From Bacteroides sp. (GTDB lineage Bacteria; Bacteroidota; Bacteroidia; Bacteroidales; Marinifilaceae): a DNA stretch of 64,000 nucleotides. Under the pieces are notes generated by a model. That model searched no databases. It worked only from the letters and a program-made list of their open reading frames with translations, and was not told the DNA's origin. The stretch's first letter is position 1, and each line of letters opens with the position of its first letter. The position numbers and the translations under genes were made by a program. The DNA lies in the NCBI GenBank assembly GCA_021771575.1, contig JAETOX010000004.1:1-64000 (forward strand). The letters run 5' to 3'. Below, one piece after another: positions 49,225-59,343 of this stretch.

Positions 49225-50073
49225 TTACCATTCATATTGATAAGGTTTCCATTTTTCAACAGATTCCACCCACATTAAACGCCCGTCTTTTTCCAATACC
49301 GGTTCTCCTTTTTCAAATTGTGCGGTTAAATATTTGGCAAATACTTCTGCAACAACCCTGGCCCTGTCTTTGGATTTAATGATTTCACAAAATTCATCTT
49401 CTGTGTAATTCAATACTTTCAATATTAACAGGTATTTTTTGGAAGTAAATGCGCCGAATACCTGTGCCTCAAGCTGATATTCAGGTAAATCATTTCCCCA
49501 CCAATCTTCCGGCTTGTTCACACTTAAAGTCAGTTCAACAGTATGGAAACGCGGATCAGGATTGTATTTTTTATCTTCATCCAAAAGCTTATCCCGTCCC
49601 GAAAGGTCTTGATCAAAGTTTAAACGGGTTGAAAAATGTTCATTATCTTTCACCCGTAAAACGATTGTCCGGAAATCGTCTTCCAGATAATCTTTTCTGT
49701 AAACCTGAAGTTTCACTTCGCCGATAGCCGCCCCGGCCGGTAATGTCCATTCCCGCCGGAAATCGAAATCAACCCCTTCTATAGCACTCGAACTATCCCG
49801 GACAACTTCGACAACAAATGAACGGGGATAGTCTGTCACCTGCCCGGAAATCGCTACAGGCAAAACCACTTCGGCCGTATCCCCCACTCTGTCGATAAAA
49901 TTGATCTGCGTATAATAATGTCTGGCCCAAAAGGAACTGTCGCGCCATTCGTTTCCCCGCCGAACATCAAAATAAATCGTATTCTCTTCCTTAAAATCCA
50001 TCAAATCCTGTTCACATCCCACCAGCATAGCCAAAAGCGGAATCAAGATCATCAATAAACGAATCTTCTTCAT
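49225..50073 (-). CDS. DUF4843 domain lipoprotein
   Basis: Lipobox LVGCEQ; 'IYFDVRRGNEWRDSSFWARHYYTQINF' and downstream-of-SusD position. Confidence 0.75.
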   Translation of the reverse strand: MKKIRLLMILIPLLAMLVGCEQDLMDFKEENTIYFDVRRGNEWRDSSFWARHYYTQINFIDRVGDTAEVVLPVAISGQVTDYPRSFVVEVVRDSSSAIEGVDFDFRREWTLPAGAAIGEVKLQVYRKDYLEDDFRTIVLRVKDNEHFSTRLNFDQDLSGRDKLLDEDKKYNPDPRFHTVELTLSVNKPEDWWGNDLPEYQLEAQVFGAFTSKKYLLILKVLNYTEDEFCEIIKSKDRARVVAEVFAKYLTAQFEKGEPVLEKDGRLMWVESVEKWKPYQYEW

Positions 50074-50084
50074 AATCTCAAAAA

Positions 50085-51560
50085 TTAAAAGTTAGGGCGA
50101 TTTTCTATTTCTGTATCGGGAATTATCCACACATAATTCACCGAAGGCATGTCTATATAACTATTTACCGAATGCCCGTCCGGAATAGTTGCCATAGCTT
50201 TTCTCTTATAAAACAAAAACAACTGGCCTTCCCCTATCATTTCTCTGGCAAATTCTTCTGCTATATATTTATCTCTGTCATTATCTTTAATCGTAATATC
50301 CAATGCATTACGGGCAAAACGAATTTTATTGATATAATCCGCCGCTGCCTGATCGGATTCTGCACATTCAGCCAATAACAGGTACATCTCACTCGTGCGG
50401 ATCAACGGAAGCATATATTGATTTTTAGGATCGTTATTCGGTTGAAAGCGTGTAGAATAAAGTACATCGACTGTATCCACCATTTCACTCCGCCACAGGG
50501 AATAACGCACATCACCTTCATCGCCGAAAAAAGTATTCAAACGTCCTTCCATATAATCTCCGAAGAAAGTCAATCGGGTAGCCACACCGATATCTTTTGA
50601 AAACAGCCCTGTATAGATGTCTTTTCGGGAAGTATTGTACAAAGCAAAAAGGACCTCGGTAGAAAATATCCTATCGGGCCGAACCTCGTTCTGTACAGCC
50701 ATTTTCGAAGTAAATGGAAACCATGCTCCTTCTCCCTCGCTCACTTTCGTAATTTCCAAAGCATTACGGACGGCATTCATTTTATCCCCACCCCACAGAT
50801 AGGCCCGGGCCAACAAAGCTGTCACTGCATAATAGTTTAACCGGTACTGCCGATAATTCAATTCATTATTCACATCTTCCACAGAAGCCTCGTTCTTAGG
50901 TCCTTCCTCAATAATCGGATCCGATTTCCGTAACAACCCCGCCGCCTGTTGCAAATCGGCAATCACCAGGTTCAGTATTTCTTCTGCGCTCATCATCGGA
51001 CGAATTCTACGATCGGAAGCATCCATATAGGGCATCACTTTTACGTCTTTGGTATCTTCCCGGTAAGAGGGACCGTAAAGGCGCAAGAGATCAAAATGCA
51101 ACATGCCACGCAAAGCGTAAGCCTCTCCAGTGATCAATTCTTTCATAGAACCCGATAGGGGAGCATCCGCCCGGTTGCAATTTTCAAGCAGTAAATTAAT
51201 ATTAGCCAACAGATTATACAACTTTGTCCATACAGCCGAAAACATGCTTTTATAAGTATTTTGCCCGAATTCATATTTCCCGAAATCCTGCATGTTATGG
51301 TTTTTGGAAGAAAAAACATCATAGTACTGTGCCATAACGTCGATTGCCCCCATCGATAAATTACGTCCGTAAATTTCCGTAGAATTCAATTCGGCATAGA
51401 TGCCGTTCAAAGCAGTTGTATATCCCTCCAGATTTTCAAAAAGAACATTTTCCAGAATTTTGTCTTTCATTTTTACTTCCAGCCAGGATTCACAAGAAGT
51501 CAATACCAGGACCATCCCAAGAATCCCGTAAATATATTTTCTCATTATATACTTTTTCAT
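50085..51560 (-). CDS. RagB/SusD family lipoprotein
   Basis: Lipobox LTSCES; 'GEAYALRGMLHFDLLRLYGPSY', 'LIRTSEMYLLLAECAE'. Confidence 0.93.
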   Translation of the reverse strand: MKKYIMRKYIYGILGMVLVLTSCESWLEVKMKDKILENVLFENLEGYTTALNGIYAELNSTEIYGRNLSMGAIDVMAQYYDVFSSKNHNMQDFGKYEFGQNTYKSMFSAVWTKLYNLLANINLLLENCNRADAPLSGSMKELITGEAYALRGMLHFDLLRLYGPSYREDTKDVKVMPYMDASDRRIRPMMSAEEILNLVIADLQQAAGLLRKSDPIIEEGPKNEASVEDVNNELNYRQYRLNYYAVTALLARAYLWGGDKMNAVRNALEITKVSEGEGAWFPFTSKMAVQNEVRPDRIFSTEVLFALYNTSRKDIYTGLFSKDIGVATRLTFFGDYMEGRLNTFFGDEGDVRYSLWRSEMVDTVDVLYSTRFQPNNDPKNQYMLPLIRTSEMYLLLAECAESDQAAADYINKIRFARNALDITIKDNDRDKYIAEEFAREMIGEGQLFLFYKRKAMATIPDGHSVNSYIDMPSVNYVWIIPDTEIENRPNF

Positions 51561-51577
51561 AGTTATTCCTTATTTCG

Positions 51578-54500
51578 TTAAAATCTAAGCCCGACAGAAA
51601 AATTGACACTACGCTGAAACGGATAATTCAATCCTCTTTCATTTTTCACGGAAGATATTCTGAAAATATCGCCGGATGAAGCTCCTAACGTCAAAGACGT
51701 AATACCCGCATATCTGAGCCACTTTGCCTGAGATTCATAGTTAACGGTTATGGATTCGCAACTGAATGTATTTTCATCAGCAACAAAACGGGAAGAAATG
51801 GGTGTGGTTTCGGTTAAAGATATGGCTTTGAATTTGGCATTATCCCCGGGTTTTTTCCAACGATCGTACAAGGCCCGTTTATCCTGATTCTGGCGTAAAT
51901 CTTTTTCAGCAATGTTCTCAACTTTATCGTACAAGGTTTGCAAAAAGATTTGTCCTCCCCGCCTATACCGGAAATTGATGCTGCACGAAAGTCCTTTATA
52001 ATATAAAGAGGTACCTATGATCCCCTCAATCTTCGGCGTAGAGTTTCCAACCTTTACCTGATCATTGGTATCATAAATATAGGTTTGCGTCCCGTCATCT
52101 TTTTTGATAAAGATTTCGCGCCCGGTTGCCGGATCGATTCCGGCAGAACGCACAGCATATAGGTCGGTTGTGCTCGCACCGTCGTAGAAACGCATCAGTT
52201 TGTTACTGATATTGCCGTCTGTATTGGCATATTCAGCCAAAGCATCACCGATATCATAATACTCCGACCGGGAATGACGCAAATTGGTATTGATCGCCCA
52301 TCTCAGATTCTCTTTGCGCATCAGATATAAATGAAGACTCATCGTAACCCCATAAGATTTCAGCCCCCCCAAATTAGAAGGCATAGAGCCGGAACCTGTC
52401 GAAGGGGGTAAATCGATTGCTATCACCTGAGGATCGGTTTTTTTCTGATAATATTCCAAGGTTATTTTCAAATACCTGTCCAGAATTTCCATATCTATCC
52501 CATAGTTGGTATTCAGGGTCTTTTGCCACTCCAGATTTTTATTTCCCCAGGTATCGACAACAGCAGCCAACCCAAATACATTAGGATAAGAAGTTATGTA
52601 AGAGTAAGCATTATTCGCCATTTTGGCATCCATATTCTGGTTTCCCGGATTACCGATGGAAAAACGGAGTTTCAAATAGCTGATCAGATCGCTCTTTCTG
52701 AAAAAACTTTCATTGTGAATATTCCATCCGATCCCTGCCGCCCAGGTTTTAGTAAACAGATTGTTTACCCCGAATACCGATGTGCCGTCCATCCGAAAAT
52801 TGAAGTCCAGCAAATAACGATTGTCATAGGTATAACCACTGTTAAAATAATAACTGGCAGATCTTGTTATGAGTTCTCCATAAGCAGGCCTGGCGCCATC
52901 CGGAAACCCATTTGAAAAAGCGGGATTATCAAATCGGTCGGTCAGAAATCCTCTGACACTATAGCCCGAATTATTGGAGGAATTGGACTGGAAATTCATT
53001 CCGGCCACCGCATTGAGTAAATGTTTGTCTGCAAATACTTTGCCGAAATTCAAGGTAACATCTCCATCGTAAGTTACTTTTTCTGAGTTTGTCTCGGCAT
53101 ACGATCCTCTTTCGGTCAACTCGGTTTCCAGATATTGAGTCAGATTAGGCGACTTGAAATTCAGATTTTTTGCGATTGTTTTCGACACACTGAAACGTCC
53201 CCGTAATGTCAATACGGGTTTGATTTTCCATTCTATACTAAAATTATTCCTGAATGCAAAATTCCTGGTACGTCCCAAACTGTTCTGTTGCATATCATAG
53301 AGCGGATTATAAACCCTTTCGTATTCATCGCTCAGCGTGGGAAAAGCCTCCAGGACTCTGGTAATCTGGCCGTATTCGTTCCGTTTTCTGTAATAAGGAT
53401 TGGCCCGGGAGAAGTCGGCAAAATTGGCATTTTCCGAGATGGCATTTCCCTGGTCAATATTCAGGTAATTGGTGAAGGACAAATTTTTATACCGGTAAAT
53501 CATTCGTATATTTCCATTCAGTGCATCGCGGCTGGAACCCTCCATTACTCCGGAAGTATTACGATATGACAAACCGAGGCTATAGCGGAAAATATTGTCC
53601 CCTCCTTCGATGAAAAGTGTATGCCCATGTGTAAAAGCAACCCGCAAAGGTTCACTCATCCAATAAGTATTCACCCCTTTCAGCACTTCGGACAAGCGGC
53701 TATAATATTTCTTTTCCAAAGATTTATCAGCAAAGAAACCTTCATCATCATAAGTACCGTAATATCCCGATAGTTTTTCAAATTCCAGTTTTTCAGCAGC
53801 ATTCATCAGATTATAGTCGGCCAAGTCGGCCCATGCAACCTGAAAGTTACCATTGTAATTCACACGTAATTTTCCCGCAACAGGAGCTTTGGTCTCCACC
53901 ACAACCACTCCGTTGGCCGCCTTGGCTCCATAAATAGCCGTAGAAGCCGCATCTTTCAGCAAAGTGATGCTTTCGATGCGATCCATGCTCAAATCATTAA
54001 TAATCTCTAAAGTAGTCTCAAACCCATCCAAAATAAAAAGCGGAGCATTAGGGTCCTTGTCGTATTCCGAATGCAGGGCTTTGATCGAACTTTGTCCGTT
54101 GATGTTGATTTCGGGCATTCTATTAGGATCGGAACCGTATAAATCGTTTTCAATAATGGCAAAAGACGGATCAAGGGTCTTGAGGCTTTGCAAAACATTT
54201 ATCGAACCGGTCATTTTCAACTCTTTATTGGTATAGGTCTGAGCCGACCCCGTGAAACTTTCCTTTTTACGACTGTAAATGCCGGTTACAATAGCAGCCT
54301 CCATTTCCGAAGCCATTTCTTCCATGACAATTTTCAACGGTTCTTCATTTTTGATTTTTATTTCCTGCGAAGCCATTCCGACAAAACTAAAGCATAGGAT
54401 TTTTCCCACCGGATCCGGAAGAGACAATTGGAATTCTCCTTTTTCATTTGTCACCGTCCCAAGCGTAGTCCCTTTGATCATAATAGTCACTCCTGGCAAT

Positions 54501-54937
54501 AATTCATGTTGCTGGGTAACTACTTTTCCTTTGATGACTTTTAAATTCTTTTCCTCCTGCGGCAAGGTACTTTTTTTCAAAATAATCGTATTTTTTTCAA
54601 TTTGGGCAATGAATCCCGTACCTTTCAGCGCTTTTTGCAACACATTTTCCAAAGTTTCGTCTTCGGCAGAAACGGTGATTTCCTTTATCTCTTTAGCCTG
54701 TTTGGTGTCATAAATAAAGCCTACTTCACATTTTTGTTTAACTACAGAAATAAAATCCTCCAGTGTGACATTTTTCAATTGAACACTCAACCGATACGAC
54801 TGTGCAGATACATTTGCACTTAATCTCGAATTGAAAGTCAATAGACAAATCAGAAGAAAAACCATCCCGGAAATTCTTCCCGAACACCTACATTTTTTTT
54901 CAATGTAAGGTTTCATTTTTCGTTTTTTTTCATTCAT
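51578..54937 (-). CDS. SusC/RagA TonB-linked outer membrane protein with STN domain
   Basis: STN 'VTLEDFISVVKQKCEVGFIYD', 'VTIMIKGTTLGTVTNEKGEFQLSLP', 'MDRIESITLLKDAASTAIYGAKAANGVVVVETK'; start at 54937 preferred. Confidence 0.96.
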   Translation of the reverse strand: MNEKKRKMKPYIEKKCRCSGRISGMVFLLICLLTFNSRLSANVSAQSYRLSVQLKNVTLEDFISVVKQKCEVGFIYDTKQAKEIKEITVSAEDETLENVLQKALKGTGFIAQIEKNTIILKKSTLPQEEKNLKVIKGKVVTQQHELLPGVTIMIKGTTLGTVTNEKGEFQLSLPDPVGKILCFSFVGMASQEIKIKNEEPLKIVMEEMASEMEAAIVTGIYSRKKESFTGSAQTYTNKELKMTGSINVLQSLKTLDPSFAIIENDLYGSDPNRMPEININGQSSIKALHSEYDKDPNAPLFILDGFETTLEIINDLSMDRIESITLLKDAASTAIYGAKAANGVVVVETKAPVAGKLRVNYNGNFQVAWADLADYNLMNAAEKLEFEKLSGYYGTYDDEGFFADKSLEKKYYSRLSEVLKGVNTYWMSEPLRVAFTHGHTLFIEGGDNIFRYSLGLSYRNTSGVMEGSSRDALNGNIRMIYRYKNLSFTNYLNIDQGNAISENANFADFSRANPYYRKRNEYGQITRVLEAFPTLSDEYERVYNPLYDMQQNSLGRTRNFAFRNNFSIEWKIKPVLTLRGRFSVSKTIAKNLNFKSPNLTQYLETELTERGSYAETNSEKVTYDGDVTLNFGKVFADKHLLNAVAGMNFQSNSSNNSGYSVRGFLTDRFDNPAFSNGFPDGARPAYGELITRSASYYFNSGYTYDNRYLLDFNFRMDGTSVFGVNNLFTKTWAAGIGWNIHNESFFRKSDLISYLKLRFSIGNPGNQNMDAKMANNAYSYITSYPNVFGLAAVVDTWGNKNLEWQKTLNTNYGIDMEILDRYLKITLEYYQKKTDPQVIAIDLPPSTGSGSMPSNLGGLKSYGVTMSLHLYLMRKENLRWAINTNLRHSRSEYYDIGDALAEYANTDGNISNKLMRFYDGASTTDLYAVRSAGIDPATGREIFIKKDDGTQTYIYDTNDQVKVGNSTPKIEGIIGTSLYYKGLSCSINFRYRRGGQIFLQTLYDKVENIAEKDLRQNQDKRALYDRWKKPGDNAKFKAISLTETTPISSRFVADENTFSCESITVNYESQAKWLRYAGITSLTLGASSGDIFRISSVKNERGLNYPFQRSVNFSVGLRF

Positions 54938-54975
54938 GTTTGATAAGGTATTAAAAAGTAAGAGTAGTATATGAT

Positions 54976-57357
54976 CTATGGGGTAACAGGGCGGATAAAA
55001 CCTCCGCAACAACGGTAATCAGCCTGCCAGCGGCAATAAGATTGGCAGAAATAAAGCCTGTCCGCCCGGCTGCAATTCGAGTAACCAGTGGTCAAAGAAC
55101 CCGACCAATAAAATCCCTGGGCTCCCCTCAAGTGTAGTCCCTTTTCATCCTGTTGTCCTGTCGCCGGCAAAAAGATACTATTCCCGTTAGGACCGGTAAC
55201 TTTACGCCCGCTTACCCCTTTATAACTTGTCCATTCCCAGGTGCATTTATTCAACAATTCATCCATTTCCGCTGAAGTGGGCATACGCCACGTATCTCCC
55301 CAACGAGCATGGGCAATATCGTATGGGGTGCCCTCGATATTTCCGATATCCTCCACCTCATCCCAGGTGATTTTTCCGTCATGATCCAGGTCCTTCCAAA
55401 AAGTATATGTTTCCCAGGTATATGTTGTCTTTTCTTCTGTTTCTCCCCAGGCAAAACAATCTCCATATTCTTCGGGCGAAGCGGCTCCCACATTCCATCC
55501 GGCCCATCTCACACTAAGCCCTAAATCGACAGGCTGGGCCGGCAGCTCTTCACCTTTCAACAAGGCAGTCAACGAAACCTGGTCGATATAAACCTGATCT
55601 TTTCCCACGATACCGGCAGTCAGCACCGCTTTCTTTTCGAGGTTTTCAGGTTTCCATTCTACCGTGACTTCTCCTTGCCGGTCAGACATCCCGAAATATT
55701 GGGTTAAGCCGTTCGGAGCTTCAAAAGCCACCCATGCACCGGGACAAAGCTCATATTGTCCGGTAACGGGACTGTAAGATTTCACCCGAAATTTCGCTTT
55801 TATGACTTCGTTCTCTTTCACTTTGATGCTATCCGAAGAGGCAAGTAATTCTATTTTTTTAGGCGCTTCAACTATTTTTTCTTCCATTACCTGTCGGTGT
55901 TCCGAATCCCATTTTTCTTTCCCGCTAAGTCCGAAACCAAAGTTCAGCCCCATTTGTAAATCCAATCCTGCATAAATATCCGACTTCCAGATATAGTAAT
56001 CACCCGGTTCTTTTTTTGCCTCACTTTCGATGTGTTGCTTCAAATAAGGCAACGGTTTCAGCCATGGCCCGGAAAAATTGTATACCTCAAACTCCAACAC
56101 AGGATAATAAGACACTTTTGCATCGAGATTTCCCTTGACCTCCTGAACCGGAGGATATAATGAAAAAGCCGGAACGTATTCCCGGACGGAATTGATCTCC
56201 CCGTTTTTATTCCAGGTTATTCCCATTTTTATATTCCCGTTCATGCTGAATCCGCTATTCACACTGACCGATGCCCCGGCACCGATTTCCAGCTGTTTTC
56301 CCAAATGAATATTGGTCAGTATGATAACAGGTGTAGCCCCTACCTCAAAACGATACACGAATTGCTGTACCAAATTTTTTTGTATAATTTCGTCTATTTG
56401 GTTCCGGATCTCCTGCCTGAACTCAGCATTCAGCAGAAAATCGGAATGAAATAAACCTTCTACAGCACAACCGAATTCTTCCAAATCTCCCTTCTTTCCT
56501 GTATTTTCTTCTTTTTCTCCGAATTTAAAATGAAATACTCCTTTCAATCTTGCTTCAAGCAAACATTTTTCCCAAACCAGACGATTTCCTTCCTCATTAT
56601 ATAGTTCGCCATCACTGAAATTTTTTTGAAATGAAAAAAACTCAGCCGCCTTTTTGTCTGTCATCTCCAAGCGGTGGTATTCTCCATTTTGAGTCAGGTA
56701 ACCCACTTCCGAAGGAAGAATCACATTCCCCTGACCTAAAGAGGGATCGGTAGTCAGTGTGAAATCGACCTGACGAAACAAATTACACATATTTCCCGGC
56801 AATGTTTGCAGTATAATTTGTTTTCCGGACTCTCTGGCAGATTCTATCACCCTGATTTCATAATTGTATTTTGCAGGTAAGATGATGGCTTTTCCGGCCC
56901 GGGGCAAAGCCGGAACACTTTGGGTATACCCAGCAGTAACCTTGCCGGTGGTTTTATCATATACCACCGTTACATCCGGGCTATCGAATCCCATATCCGC
57001 ATAACCGGTCTCTGTGTCACCGAATTGCTGTACCGTCACAGTCACGGCTTTCTCCCCACACGAAAAAACCAGGGAGGTGGAACGTCCACCTGTTCCGTCT
57101 GCCTGTTTCACATTCACCACTATTTGCTGAGGCTGCGTGTTCGGGACCAGAGCCATATAACACCATTCGGTTTCTCCGGTTATTTTCCATTCTGCGCTAC
57201 TATTGACAACCAGCGTATCGCTGCCTCCGGCATACTCATATATAAGCGGTCCCCCCGGAGACACTTCAATAAAAGCAGGAACTTTTTCTTCGTTTCCCGA
57301 ATGACAGGCATAAAACAGGAACATGATCCACCAATATGCAATCAACCTTTTTTTCAT
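54976..57357 (-). CDS. large lipoprotein with N-terminal BACON-like and C-terminal FISUMP/C-type-lectin-like domains
   Basis: Lipobox-like FYACHS; 'GGSDTLVVNSSAEWKITGETEWC...'; C-terminal 'VDLGLSVRWAGWNVGAASPEEYGDCFAWGETEEK...RWGDTWRMPTSAEMDELLNKCTWEWTSYKGVSGRKVTGPNGNSIFLPATGQ...GFYWSGSLT'. Confidence 0.75.
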   Translation of the reverse strand: MKKRLIAYWWIMFLFYACHSGNEEKVPAFIEVSPGGPLIYEYAGGSDTLVVNSSAEWKITGETEWCYMALVPNTQPQQIVVNVKQADGTGGRSTSLVFSCGEKAVTVTVQQFGDTETGYADMGFDSPDVTVVYDKTTGKVTAGYTQSVPALPRAGKAIILPAKYNYEIRVIESARESGKQIILQTLPGNMCNLFRQVDFTLTTDPSLGQGNVILPSEVGYLTQNGEYHRLEMTDKKAAEFFSFQKNFSDGELYNEEGNRLVWEKCLLEARLKGVFHFKFGEKEENTGKKGDLEEFGCAVEGLFHSDFLLNAEFRQEIRNQIDEIIQKNLVQQFVYRFEVGATPVIILTNIHLGKQLEIGAGASVSVNSGFSMNGNIKMGITWNKNGEINSVREYVPAFSLYPPVQEVKGNLDAKVSYYPVLEFEVYNFSGPWLKPLPYLKQHIESEAKKEPGDYYIWKSDIYAGLDLQMGLNFGFGLSGKEKWDSEHRQVMEEKIVEAPKKIELLASSDSIKVKENEVIKAKFRVKSYSPVTGQYELCPGAWVAFEAPNGLTQYFGMSDRQGEVTVEWKPENLEKKAVLTAGIVGKDQVYIDQVSLTALLKGEELPAQPVDLGLSVRWAGWNVGAASPEEYGDCFAWGETEEKTTYTWETYTFWKDLDHDGKITWDEVEDIGNIEGTPYDIAHARWGDTWRMPTSAEMDELLNKCTWEWTSYKGVSGRKVTGPNGNSIFLPATGQQDEKGLHLRGAQGFYWSGSLTTGYSNCSRADRLYFCQSYCRWQADYRCCGGFIRPVTP

Positions 57358-57406
57358 AATTTGTTTATTTTAAGATATGGTTTATTTATTGATCCGAAAA
57401 CGATGT

Positions 57407-58567
57407 TTATCTATCCGCCACAATCACCGTATGTTGTTTGATGGAGAACTTTACATTACTTACTTCCTCGATTATGCCGAGAATATCCCGGAAACTTTCA
57501 AAACGCATCAATTCGCCGGAAAAAAGTCTTTCTTTAACTGAATGGGTTTGATAGAAAACTTGAAAATCATACCAGCGGGCCAATGTTTCTAATATATCTT
57601 CCAAAGGTTTTCCGTTAAATACATATTTACCGTCTTTCCACGCCACATATTCATCGGCATTTACCATCTGCTTTCTGATTTTCTGATCTTTTCGATCATA
57701 ACATAGCCGGCAACCGGGTTCCAACAGAAAAATTTCATCCGAAATTTCCGGAAATTTCACCTGTACTTTTCCACTGACCAAGGTTGTACTTACTTCCCGG
57801 ATATCGGAATAATTGGTTATGCCGAATGTGGTACCCAATACTTGTATGTGTTGTATTCCCGAATGCACGATAAAAGGTCTATATGCATCTTTTGCTACGT
57901 CGAAATAAGCTTCGCCATCCAGATAAACTTCCCGGCTTTCTCCTACGAACACTTCCGGATAGGTCAATTCCGACTCGGAGTTCAACCAAATTTTTGTTCC
58001 ATCTTCCAAAGCTAACTGAAATGTACCTCCCCGAGGAACACGAAGTTTGTTATAAACAAGAGCCTGTCCCGAGAGAGTATCCGGCGACACATAGTTCAAT
58101 ACACAACTATCCGCAATTATATTTTCGGTGATTTTACTTTTTTTTATCAGATGCTCCAGGTTATAAGTCCGCCCATCCGATAATTTCAGGATGGCTTTGG
58201 TGCCTCCTGCCTGAATTTGTTTTTGTTGTACTTGTTGTTTATCGGGGAAACGATATATCGTCAAACAGGTAGCGGCTACTATTATCGGAAGGGTTATCAC
58301 TGCCGCATATTTCAATACTTGTTTATATCGCCGTTGCCCCAAAGTCTTCCCGGCAAATTCATGCCAACCTTTTCTGGCAATTTCCTCCCGGTTGTTATCC
58401 AGCTCCCGTTGTCCAACCAAATCACGAATTTCCCGCAATTCTTCCTGACGGACGGACGATTCCCCGAGCCATGTCTTGAATTCTGCCCGCTCTTCCTCTG
58501 GCAAGGTATCCAATATATCGCCGGCAAGCCAGCGGGCCAATTTCAAATATTCTTTTATTCCATCCAT
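57407..58567 (-). CDS. FecR family anti-sigma factor
   Basis: 'LRVPRGGTFQLALEDGTKIWLNSESELTYPEVFVGESREVYLDGEAYFDV'. Confidence 0.94.
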   Translation of the reverse strand: MDGIKEYLKLARWLAGDILDTLPEEERAEFKTWLGESSVRQEELREIRDLVGQRELDNNREEIARKGWHEFAGKTLGQRRYKQVLKYAAVITLPIIVAATCLTIYRFPDKQQVQQKQIQAGGTKAILKLSDGRTYNLEHLIKKSKITENIIADSCVLNYVSPDTLSGQALVYNKLRVPRGGTFQLALEDGTKIWLNSESELTYPEVFVGESREVYLDGEAYFDVAKDAYRPFIVHSGIQHIQVLGTTFGITNYSDIREVSTTLVSGKVQVKFPEISDEIFLLEPGCRLCYDRKDQKIRKQMVNADEYVAWKDGKYVFNGKPLEDILETLARWYDFQVFYQTHSVKERLFSGELMRFESFRDILGIIEEVSNVKFSIKQHTVIVADR

Positions 58568-58641
58568 TTCTTTTCCTGTTCGTTTGTTTTAAAACAAACA
58601 GAAAAAACAAGTGGGTGAATGAAGGTGAAAATTTTCTAATA

Positions 58642-59196
58642 TTAATTATTTAATAGTAAAAAAAGAATCCAGAAATGATCTTTTCGCAGCAACTTTCTTA
58701 ATGTACGGTAAGCATTTTTTTTTAATGTCTTGACTGTATTGACAGAAACATTCAGAATTTGAGCAATTTCTGCATTGTTTTTGCCTTTCAACCCCAAATA
58801 AATAATAGTACGTGTTTGCTCGTGCAACTGGTCGATAGCAGCATAAAGTATGCGTAAAGTCTCCTCTGCCGCCACATTTTTCAAAAATCCATTGGTATCG
58901 AAATCCGGAAGTTCAAGATTTTTATATATATTCAATCGCAATTGTTCGCGCCTGTAATGATTTATGAAAAGATTTCTGGCCACCGTATAAACAAATGCTT
59001 TGGCACTTTCTGTATCTTCGAAATCAGCCCATCGTTCATATATTTTTATAAAAGCTTCCTGAGCTAAATCCCAGGCTGTTTCTTTTTCTTTCGTGTATTT
59101 TGTTAACAAAAAATATACACCCGGAAAAAAATCCTCAAAAAACTTTCTGAATTCTTGTTTTGTTTGTATCCCGCTCCCCCGATTGACTTCAAACAT
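58642..59196 (-). CDS. ECF sigma-70 factor (FecI-like)
   Basis: 'AWDLAQEAFIKIYERW', 'KNNAEIAQILNVSVNTVKTLKKNAYRTLRKLL'; start MFEVNRG (59196) preferred over 59286. Confidence 0.9.
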   Translation of the reverse strand: MFEVNRGSGIQTKQEFRKFFEDFFPGVYFLLTKYTKEKETAWDLAQEAFIKIYERWADFEDTESAKAFVYTVARNLFINHYRREQLRLNIYKNLELPDFDTNGFLKNVAAEETLRILYAAIDQLHEQTRTIIYLGLKGKNNAEIAQILNVSVNTVKTLKKNAYRTLRKLLRKDHFWILFLLLNN

Positions 59197-59290
59197 ACTC
59201 CTGATAATGGTTGTGATTTTTATGCAAAAATAAAGTTTCCTGCCAATTTCTCGCAAAAAAACAGGATAAAAGACATTTCTATTCATAGGA

Positions 59291-59319
59291 AAGCCCGGCC
59301 TTGAAAAAAGGCCGGGCTT
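59291..59319. terminator. Strong hairpin between the fimbrial cluster and fecI
   Basis: AAGCCCGGCCTT (59291-59302)-GAAAA-AAGGCCGGGCTT (59308-59319). Confidence 0.7.
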
Positions 59320-59343
59320 GCATAGGCTATAAACTGTCCACTA

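Noticed and set aside
54938-55012. N-terminal extension of SusC overlapping the upstream lipoprotein gene
   Set aside because: MNEKKRK/MKPYIEKK start with signal peptide fits better than MLRRFYPPCYP.
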